Assembly (NCBI GenBank): GCA_030830145.1
Contig: JAURNO010000225.1
Coordinates: 1 to 5,126, forward strand
DNA length: 5,126 bases
Direction: 5' to 3'
DNA from: Verrucomicrobiota bacterium
GTDB taxonomy: Bacteria > Verrucomicrobiota > Verrucomicrobiia > Opitutales > Seribacteraceae
Shown one piece after another: positions 1 through 5,126 of the stretch. Made by a program: the position numbers and the translations under genes. Positions within the stretch are counted from its first letter, which is position 1. Each line of letters opens with the position of its first letter. The notes under the pieces were generated by a model. It ran no database searches, was not told the origin of the DNA, and worked only from the letters and a program-made list of their open reading frames with translations.

Positions 1-1041
1 GACCGCTTCTCCGGAAAGCTTTCCGCGGGAGACGAACATGTTGCCCTTGCTCCCTTCGAACAAGATGCCGTTTCCTTCCTTGGATTTGCTTACGATGTTC
101 ATCTCGGTGTCCTCGGGGAACATGCACCTGATATGGAAATTGTGCGAAGTGTTGTAGTGGTTGTCCTTGGTCGGCATACCGTCGTTCAGGGGTATCGGAT
201 GATCGCCGATGAGCGGGTCGAGAGACAAAACGCCCTGCCCTTCTCCACTTTGACCCAAGGCCCATTGGGCGATATCCACGTGGTGAGCTCCCCAGTCGGT
301 CATCTTTCCTCCGGAGTACTCGTACCACCAGCGAAACTGATAATGGCACCGTTCCTTGATGTAGTCGACTTTTGGGGCCTGACCCAGCCAGTTGTTCCAG
401 TCAATGTTGGCGGGCGGTTCGGATTTCTTGAAGGGTCCGCCCTTGGGTCCGCTCCCAATGTTACAGGTTACTTTCTGGATCTTTCCGATCCTGCCCTCCC
501 GGATGACTCCGATGGCAGTGAGAAATTTCTGGCCCATTTCGCTTCTTTGTTGGGTACCCACTTGGAAAACCCGGCCGGTTTCCTTGGTTACCTTGGAAAT
601 CTGCTTGCCTTCCTCAATGGTGAGAGTGAGGGGCTTTTCGCAATAAACGTCTTTGCCTGCCTGCATGGCCTGAATGGCAATTCGGGTGTGCCAATGATCC
701 GTTGTGCCAATCGTTACAAAGTCAATGTCCTTGCGCTCCAAAATCTTCCGGTAATCCTGGTAGCCCTTGGCTTTGCCTTGGGCGAGGGATTTGTTTACGC
801 GTTCGATACGCTGGGTGTCCAAGTCGCATACTGCTACGAGATCCGACAACCTGCGGGCGTTGTTTGCCACTCCTGCTCCCCGTCCGCCCACACCGATTGC
901 CGCGAAGCGCAACCTTTCGCTTGGCGCTTCCTTTGCGGCGTCCGCCAGGTAGGGGAAGTAGGATGAGGCGAGAATGCCGGCAATCCCTGTTTGTGCGGAT
1001 TGGTTAAGAAAGCGACGACGGGTAAGGGCTGTTTTATTCAT
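1..1041 (-). CDS. Tat-exported Gfo/Idh/MocA family oxidoreductase (C-terminus beyond window)
   Basis: This is a partial gene read on the minus strand. The ATG is at 1041-1039 and 347 codons stay open to the left edge; relatives are usually about 430-450 residues, so roughly the last 90-100 residues are missing. Residues 7-12 read TRRRFL, a twin-arginine motif, followed by a hydrophobic stretch to about residue 35. The NAD(P)-binding Rossmann fold begins near residue 45. It shows GVGGRG (50-55, a GxGxxG loop), an acidic residue after strand 2 (D73 in VCDLD) that favours NAD over NADP, and YCEKPLT (133-139), the family signature with catalytic-type Lys136. The C-terminal domain has GGKMTDWGAHHVDIAQWALG (244-263), where D249 and H253 fit the conserved active-site Asp and His. 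The family oxidises, reduces or epimerises sugars, inositols and related polyols; the substrate here cannot be read from sequence. No clear Shine-Dalgarno precedes the start, but the Tat motif directly after this ATG supports it. The gene is divergent from the cytochrome/PSD1 gene. Family assignment is firm; periplasmic location is inferred from the signal. Confidence 0.93.
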   Translation of the reverse strand, partial: MNKTALTRRRFLNQSAQTGIAGILASSYFPYLADAAKEAPSERLRFAAIGVGGRGAGVANNARRLSDLVAVCDLDTQRIERVNKSLAQGKAKGYQDYRKILERKDIDFVTIGTTDHWHTRIAIQAMQAGKDVYCEKPLTLTIEEGKQISKVTKETGRVFQVGTQQRSEMGQKFLTAIGVIREGRIGKIQKVTCNIGSGPKGGPFKKSEPPANIDWNNWLGQAPKVDYIKERCHYQFRWWYEYSGGKMTDWGAHHVDIAQWALGQSGEGQGVLSLDPLIGDHPIPLNDGMPTKDNHYNTSHNFHIRCMFPEDTEMNIVSKSKEGNGILFEGSKGNMFVSRGKLSGEAV

Positions 1042-1152
1042 TGTTTTTGAGTTTTGAGCAATAAGCCTGTTTTCATCAACCTTCTTTTCACCTTTTTTTT
1101 GTTTTGTTTTACGAGGACGCGTTGGTTACGAAGGATAAAGTCTTTAGGACAT
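1042..1152. promoter_or_regulatory. Divergent, T-rich intergenic region
   Basis: These 111 bases separate the two divergent start codons and must hold the promoters of both transcription units unless these start further out. The plus strand is strongly T-rich between about 1085 and 1110, with a run of eight T at 1093-1100 and two runs of four just after it. Such A/T tracts can bend DNA or act as UP elements. I found no convincing -35/-10 pair on either strand. The best minus-strand -35 candidate is a TTGATG at about 1076-1081, but it has no good -10 partner. Neither start has a well-spaced Shine-Dalgarno: an AGGA at 1146-1149 is only three bases from the plus-strand ATG, and an AAGGA at 1131-1135 is too far from it. 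The regulatory role is inferred from position only. Confidence 0.45.
1136..1146. repeat. Short palindrome just before the PSD1 start
   Basis: TAAAG-T-CTTTA is a perfect inverted repeat of two 5-base arms around one base, ending six bases before the ATG at 1153. Its position would suit an operator or a structure affecting translation, but a palindrome this short and AT-rich can occur by chance. Confidence 0.2.
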
Positions 1153-4029
1153 ATGCCCACTTCATTCCATTCAACCCTATCCATCCTCGGATTGTTATGC
1201 TTGAGCTCGATACCGGGTTTTGGATTGGACGCCCTTTCCACGGCAGAATTTTTCGAACAAAAGATAAGGCCGGTTCTCGCTCGAAATTGTTACGAGTGTC
1301 ACTCTGTCAAGGCAAAGAAATTGAAAGCGGGATTGTTCCTTGACCGGAAGGCGGGTTGGGAGAAAGGCGGGGAGAGTGGCCCGGTTATCGTTCCCGGCAA
1401 GCTGGACGAAAGTCTTTTACTCAGTGCAATCCGCTACAAAGACAACGACTTGCGGATGCCTCCCGAAAAGAAGCTTCCCATGGAAGTGGTGGCGGATTTT
1501 GAGAAATGGATTGCCATGGGGGCACCCGATCCGCGTGACGCGCCCATGGAAACGATTACCGAGTCAAGTGGCCCCAAAGCCAAGAGCCTGCAGGAAGGCA
1601 GAAAGTTTTGGGCATTCCAATCTCTTGCTTTCCCCCCAACCCCGGACATCACTGACGAAAAATGGGTGAAGGACGAACTGGACCGCTTCGTATTGGCAAG
1701 GCTGGAAGATAAGAATCTGAAACCGGCTCCGCTTGCGAACAAGTCGACTTTGCTGCGCCGACTTTATTTCGACCTGACCGGACTGCCTCCCGAAATCGGC
1801 CAAATCGAGGCGTTTCAGGCAGATGATTCGCCCGATGCCTACGTCAAGGTGGTGGACGAATTGCTTGCTTCCCCACGGTTTGGTGAGCGTTGGGGACGCC
1901 ATTGGCTCGATGTCGCGCGTTACGCCGATACGACGGGTGGCGGGCGCAACAATCCTTTTCCCAATGCCCATCGTTTTCGGGAATACGTCATTGATAGCTA
2001 CAATGAGGACAAGCCTTTCGATCAATTCGCCAAGGAGCAAATTGCGGGCGACCTGCTCCCTTCTTCGACCGATAAGGAATTCAACGGGAACCTAACCGGA
2101 ACCGGCTTTCTCGCCCTCGGTCCTCATAACTACGAGTTACAGGACAAGGCTCTTCTGCGCATGGAGGTAGTGGATGAGCAAATCAGCACCGTGGGAAGAG
2201 CCTTCTTGGGCATGACCATGGGGTGTGTTCGTTGTCATGATCACCCCTTCGACCCCATCCCTGTCGATGAATACTATTCGATGGCGGGAATTTTCCGCGG
2301 AACCAATAGCTTGGTTCCAGGGAACGTCGCCAGTTTTCATGAACGTACGCTGCGCGATCAACATGCGGTTGCCCGCAAGGAGCACTCCGTAGATCAAAAG
2401 AAGTTGGAAGGCGAATTGAAGAAAGCCGAAGCCAAGCTCAAGGCGCTGGGAGGAAATACGGATTTTGCCAAAGCCGGACAGAAGTCGCTTGATCCGGATA
2501 AGCTGGAAGGCGTGGTGGTGGACGACGTGGATGCCAAGCTAGTTGGAAAATGGGTGTCCTCGACCCATACCAGTGGGTATGTCGGAAAGCGTTACTTGCA
2601 CGATCATGCGAAGGGCAAAGGACAAAAGACAGTTACTTTCCCTGCCCGTATTCCCGTGTCGGGCAAGTATGAAATTCAGCTTTCCTATACCCCTGGTACC
2701 AACCGGGAAAAGAAGACTCCGGTAACCATCATGCATGATGTCGGAGAAGTGAAGGTTTTTGTCAACCAGACCAAGCAACCCCCGATTCTAGGCTCCTTTG
2801 TTTCCTTGGGGACTTACCATTTCGAGAAGGGAACCTGGGACATCGTCCAGATCACGACCGAAGACACAAACCAGGTCGTGATTGCCGACGCCATTCGTTT
2901 GTTGTCCAAGACCGAGAAACCTCCTCTTGTTCTTGCCAAGAAGGAGGAACCCGGGCTGGCCAAGGAAGAATTCAAGGAAAAGCAGGAGCTCGCCAAGGCC
3001 AGGAAGAAGCAAGCGGAAAAGCTCGTTGCCGATCTTAGAACGAAGCTCAAGGATCACAAGAAGACCGCTCCTCCCGCAGCCGGGAAGGTCATGTCCGTGC
3101 TCGAACATAAGGAAGCAGGGGACTGGCGCATTCATCGAAGGGGGGAGATTCGCAATTTGGGTCCTTACGTCAAGCGAGGCTTCCTGGCCGTGGCCACCCC
3201 GGCGGATTTGTCTCCCAAGCCCGAAATACCCAAAGGTTCGAGCGGACGCCTTGAGCTTGCCGGTTGGGTGGCATCCTCACGCAACCCTCTTACACCGCGT
3301 GTTTATGCAAACCGGGTCTGGCGACATCTCTTTGGGAGAGGCATCGTCGCCACACCGGATAACTTCGGTGAAATGGGGCGTAGGCCAAGCCATCCGGAAC
3401 TTCTTGACCATCTGGCGCTCTCCTTGATTGAAAACGGATGGTCCACCAAGAGACTGATCCGCAAGGTGGTCCTTTCGAGTGCTTACCGCATGTCGTCAAC
3501 GGGAGCCCCGGGAGCGATCGAGTTGGACCCTCAAAACGACCTGTTCTCAAGGCAAAACCGTCGACGTTTGGAGGTCGAGGCCATACGGGACGCCATGCTC
3601 GTGGCAAGTGGTCGAATTTCCTTTTCCCATGAGGGCATGGACAAGACGAGATCCATGTTCGAAAAACTCGACCGCAACAAGATTCCGGAAATGTTCGAAG
3701 TTTTCGACTACCCCAACCCCGGGCTTGTCTCAGGCAACCGAAATGCAAGTACGGTTCCCACGCAGGCCCTCTTTATGATGAACAATGATTTCGTACTCAA
3801 GGAGGCGAAGGTTGCGGCGGACAAAATCCTTGAAGTCAAGGGTCTTGAGGACGAGCAACGACTCGTTCTTGCCTACCTGACCTGCCTTGGCCGAAACCCC
3901 AGCGAGTCCGAAAAGACGCTTGCCCTGGCTTATTTGAAGGGCAATAGTAAGGGAACAGATGCCCAAAAGGCTTGGAGTGGTATCATTCACGGTCTTTTCG
4001 GATGCATAGACTTCCGCTACCTGTACTGA
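1153..4029 (+). CDS. PSCyt1-PSCyt2(DUF1549)-golvesin-like-PSD1(DUF1553) exported cytochrome-like protein
   Basis: This is a complete 958-residue protein. Residues 1-24 are a hydrophobic Sec-type signal without a lipobox. Residues about 33-125 are a planctomycete cytochrome c domain: CYECH (46-50) binds haem, and M102 in RMPP is the likely distal ligand. Residues about 174-385 are DUF1549/PSCyt2, with DRFVLARL, DLTGLPP, RFGERWGRHWLDVARYAD (242-259) and a second haem-type motif, CVRCH (358-362), followed by DHPFDPI. A charged helix (about 396-437) leads to a golvesin-like beta domain (about 451-586; VVDDVDAKLVGKW, GKYEIQLSYTPGTNR, VIADAIRLL). A second Lys/Glu-rich helix spans about 597-640. DUF1553/PSD1 fills about 698-958, with NPLTPRVYANRVWRHLFGRGIV and a C-terminal GRNPSESEK segment. 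The biochemical function of the family is unknown; a periplasmic redox or substrate-binding role is inferred. The start is the first ATG; the frame is open upstream to TTG codons at 1099 and 1054, and the signal n-region from 1153 lacks Lys/Arg, so a longer form is possible. It is co-transcribed with the DUF1501 gene. Confidence 0.95.
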   Translation: MPTSFHSTLSILGLLCLSSIPGFGLDALSTAEFFEQKIRPVLARNCYECHSVKAKKLKAGLFLDRKAGWEKGGESGPVIVPGKLDESLLLSAIRYKDNDLRMPPEKKLPMEVVADFEKWIAMGAPDPRDAPMETITESSGPKAKSLQEGRKFWAFQSLAFPPTPDITDEKWVKDELDRFVLARLEDKNLKPAPLANKSTLLRRLYFDLTGLPPEIGQIEAFQADDSPDAYVKVVDELLASPRFGERWGRHWLDVARYADTTGGGRNNPFPNAHRFREYVIDSYNEDKPFDQFAKEQIAGDLLPSSTDKEFNGNLTGTGFLALGPHNYELQDKALLRMEVVDEQISTVGRAFLGMTMGCVRCHDHPFDPIPVDEYYSMAGIFRGTNSLVPGNVASFHERTLRDQHAVARKEHSVDQKKLEGELKKAEAKLKALGGNTDFAKAGQKSLDPDKLEGVVVDDVDAKLVGKWVSSTHTSGYVGKRYLHDHAKGKGQKTVTFPARIPVSGKYEIQLSYTPGTNREKKTPVTIMHDVGEVKVFVNQTKQPPILGSFVSLGTYHFEKGTWDIVQITTEDTNQVVIADAIRLLSKTEKPPLVLAKKEEPGLAKEEFKEKQELAKARKKQAEKLVADLRTKLKDHKKTAPPAAGKVMSVLEHKEAGDWRIHRRGEIRNLGPYVKRGFLAVATPADLSPKPEIPKGSSGRLELAGWVASSRNPLTPRVYANRVWRHLFGRGIVATPDNFGEMGRRPSHPELLDHLALSLIENGWSTKRLIRKVVLSSAYRMSSTGAPGAIELDPQNDLFSRQNRRRLEVEAIRDAMLVASGRISFSHEGMDKTRSMFEKLDRNKIPEMFEVFDYPNPGLVSGNRNASTVPTQALFMMNNDFVLKEAKVAADKILEVKGLEDEQRLVLAYLTCLGRNPSESEKTLALAYLKGNSKGTDAQKAWSGIIHGLFGCIDFRYLY
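2503..2910 (+). other. Golvesin-like domain inserted between PSCyt2 and PSD1
   Basis: This segment is residues about 451-586 of the PSD1 protein. It is rich in beta-type sequence and carries the recurring marks of the golvesin C-terminal-like fold: an opening VVDD..A.LVGKW, the STHTSGYVGKRYLHD stretch, GKKT-like strands, GKYEIQLSYTPGTNR, VNQ..PPILGSFVSLGTYHF, and a closing VIADAIRLL. Domains of this type are found as accessory modules in secreted bacterial proteins and are thought to bind carbohydrate or other cell-surface ligands. Binding here is inference. Most of the segments on either side are Lys/Glu-rich and helical, so the domain looks inserted into a PSCyt2-PSD1 core. Confidence 0.75.
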
Positions 4030-4046
4030 GAAATACCAAAGAAACC

Positions 4047-5126
4047 ATGCAAGACACAGTGATATCCCGCCGGGGAATGCTCAAATCAGCCGCTTGTGGG
4101 TTCGGATCTCTCGCCATTGCCGGAATGCAGGGGGCTCGTGCTCTCTCCGACAACCCCTTGGCTCCGCAGACTCCACTAATTCCTCAGCGGGCCAAGCGCG
4201 TCATATTCATTTTCATGGCCGGTGGTCCCAGCCACGTCGATACCTTTGATTATAAACCCACCCTTTTTGAAAAGGATGGCAAGGACTTCGATTTCGTCGG
4301 CGTAAGAACCGGAACTTTCGGCAAGCAAAGCAAAAGGAAGCTGATGAAGCCCATGTGGGATTTCAAGCAGCACGGCGAGTGTGGCCAGTATGTATCCTCC
4401 TTGTTCCCAAACATTGCGGGTCAGGTGGATGACTTGGCCTTCATCCATTCCATGCACACCGAGGGCGTGGCTCACGGTCCTTCCACCCTCTTCCTCCACA
4501 CTGGAGCAACCAACTTGGTGCGCCCCTCCATGGGGAGTTGGGTTTCTTACGGCCTGGGCACCGAAAACGAGAATCTGCCTGCCTATGTATCGATTTGCCC
4601 GATGGCCTCCAAAGGGGGTCCGAGAAATTACGGAAACGCCTTTCTACCCTCAATTCATCAAGGTACTGCGGTAGGCCGGGCTGGCAGTCCCGACGATGCA
4701 CGGATCAAGAACGTCGAAAACTCGATGCTTTCCTCCGCCCAGAGAAAAGACCGGTTTGATTATATGCAAAGCCTCAATGCCTTGCAGTTGAAAACGGCGG
4801 GAGCGGACGACGGAATGGAATCCACCATCAAGAATTACGAGTTGGCTTGGCGGATGCAGATGGAAGCGCCCGAGCTTACCGATCTCAAGGGCGAGACCGA
4901 GGCAACCAAGAAAATTTACGGAATCGGAGACAAGGCCACTGATTCCTTTGGCAAGCAATGCTTGCTTGCCCGCAGGATGGTCGAGCGGGGAGTCCGTTAC
5001 GTCAGCGTAAACTATTCGGACGAGTCAAATAATCCCCGCTGGGACCAACACAGCAACATGCCCAAGCATGCCGACCATGCCCGCAACACTGACAAGCCAG
5101 TGGCCGGTCTCCTTCGCGATCTGAAA
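4047..5126 (+). CDS. Tat-exported DUF1501 protein (C-terminus beyond window)
   Basis: The ATG at 4047 opens 360 codons that run unbroken off the right edge; family members are usually about 450-490 residues, so about a quarter is missing. Residues 8-13 (SRRGML) form a twin-arginine motif, with Met where Phe is usual, followed by a small hydrophobic core to about residue 32. Residues 52-71 hold the DUF1501 hallmark, FIFMAGGPSHVDTFDYKP, in which D65 and H63 are candidate metal-site residues. Other conserved blocks are MHTEGVAHGPS (136-146), RPSMGSWVSYGLG, and WDQHSNMPKH (332-341), whose Asp and His residues also suit a metal site. The family is placed among alkaline-phosphatase-like (sulfatase-related) folds, but its reaction is not established. 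No sulfatase CxPxR motif occurs in the visible part. It starts 17 bases after the PSD1 stop with no good Shine-Dalgarno, so translation may be coupled to the upstream gene. PSD1-DUF1501 pairs recur in PVC genomes, which suggests a joint role. Confidence 0.95.
   Translation, partial: MQDTVISRRGMLKSAACGFGSLAIAGMQGARALSDNPLAPQTPLIPQRAKRVIFIFMAGGPSHVDTFDYKPTLFEKDGKDFDFVGVRTGTFGKQSKRKLMKPMWDFKQHGECGQYVSSLFPNIAGQVDDLAFIHSMHTEGVAHGPSTLFLHTGATNLVRPSMGSWVSYGLGTENENLPAYVSICPMASKGGPRNYGNAFLPSIHQGTAVGRAGSPDDARIKNVENSMLSSAQRKDRFDYMQSLNALQLKTAGADDGMESTIKNYELAWRMQMEAPELTDLKGETEATKKIYGIGDKATDSFGKQCLLARRMVERGVRYVSVNYSDESNNPRWDQHSNMPKHADHARNTDKPVAGLLRDLK

Noticed and set aside
133..966. A 277-codon open frame on the plus strand
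   Set aside because: It lies entirely opposite the minus-strand oxidoreductase gene, whose frame shows continuous family motifs (GVGGRG, YCEKPLT, TDWGAHHVD). The plus-strand translation shows no recognisable domain, so it is an antisense shadow.
1093..1110. T-runs resembling the tail of an intrinsic terminator
   Set aside because: No GC-rich stem precedes the T-run, and no plus-strand gene ends upstream of it; the upstream gene is on the opposite strand and divergent.
1153..1224. Possible lipoprotein signal in the PSD1 protein (LGLLC, Cys16)
   Set aside because: The residue before the cysteine is Leu rather than Gly, Ala or Ser, so it does not fit a lipobox.
1564..2040. A 158-codon minus-strand frame inside the PSD1 gene
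   Set aside because: It overlaps the highly conserved DUF1549 coding region. Its own translation shows no domain or signal.
2882..3427. A 181-codon plus-strand frame out of phase with PSD1
   Set aside because: Its Arg/Pro/Ser-rich, low-complexity translation is typical of a shifted reading of a Lys/Glu-rich coding region. The PSD1 frame continues unbroken through it.
3290..3748. A 152-codon minus-strand frame in the DUF1553 region
   Set aside because: It is opposite well-conserved PSD1 motifs (NPLTPRVYANRVWRHLFGRG) and has no recognisable features of its own.
4590..4612. Possible sulfatase signature around Cys184 of the DUF1501 protein
   Set aside because: The residues are C-P-M-A-S, which does not match CxPxR or CxAxR, so formylglycine formation is not expected.
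4950..4970. A perfect hairpin with 8-base arms and a 5-base loop (GGCAAGCA / TGCTTGCC)
   Set aside because: It lies inside the DUF1501 coding frame (GKQCLLA), has no following T-run, and arises from ordinary codons. A terminator or attachment role is not supported.

Overview
The window suggests a member of the PVC superphylum, most likely a Verrucomicrobiota or Planctomycetota bacterium. The central gene is a large PSCyt1/PSCyt2/PSD1 protein (planctomycete cytochrome c domain, DUF1549, DUF1553). It is followed by a DUF1501 gene and faces a Tat-exported Gfo/Idh/MocA oxidoreductase. These families are strongly expanded in marine and soil PVC genomes. GC content looks moderate (a little above 50% by eye), and none of the starts has a good Shine-Dalgarno. 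Neither observation separates Verrucomicrobiota from Planctomycetota.

Layout: (1) bases 1-1041, minus strand: a Gfo/Idh/MocA oxidoreductase with an N-terminal Tat signal. Its start is inside the window and its C-terminal end lies beyond base 1. (2) bases 1042-1152: a short, T-rich divergent intergenic region. (3) bases 1153-4029, plus strand: a complete, 958-residue, probably Sec-exported PSCyt1-PSCyt2-PSD1 protein. It has two CxxCH haem-binding motifs and an inserted golvesin-like domain between two charged helical segments. (4) bases 4047-5126, plus strand: a DUF1501 protein with a Tat signal, cut by the right edge. It lies 17 bases after the previous stop, so the two plus-strand genes are almost certainly one operon. 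The coding regions fill nearly the whole window. I found no RNA gene, insertion sequence, CRISPR array or convincing terminator.

All three products are predicted to leave the cytoplasm: two by Tat, and the cytochrome-like one by Sec, as c-type haem attachment requires. The PSD1/DUF1501 pair is a recurrent but functionally uncharacterised module of PVC bacteria, often discussed in the context of polysaccharide or sulfated-glycan use. A plausible inference is a periplasmic oxidative step on a sugar or sugar-derived substrate. In that picture the oxidoreductase acts on the carbohydrate, the haem protein carries electrons or binds the substrate, and the DUF1501 protein is a metal-dependent alkaline-phosphatase-fold partner. 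The sequence supports the families, export routes and operon; the shared pathway is inference.
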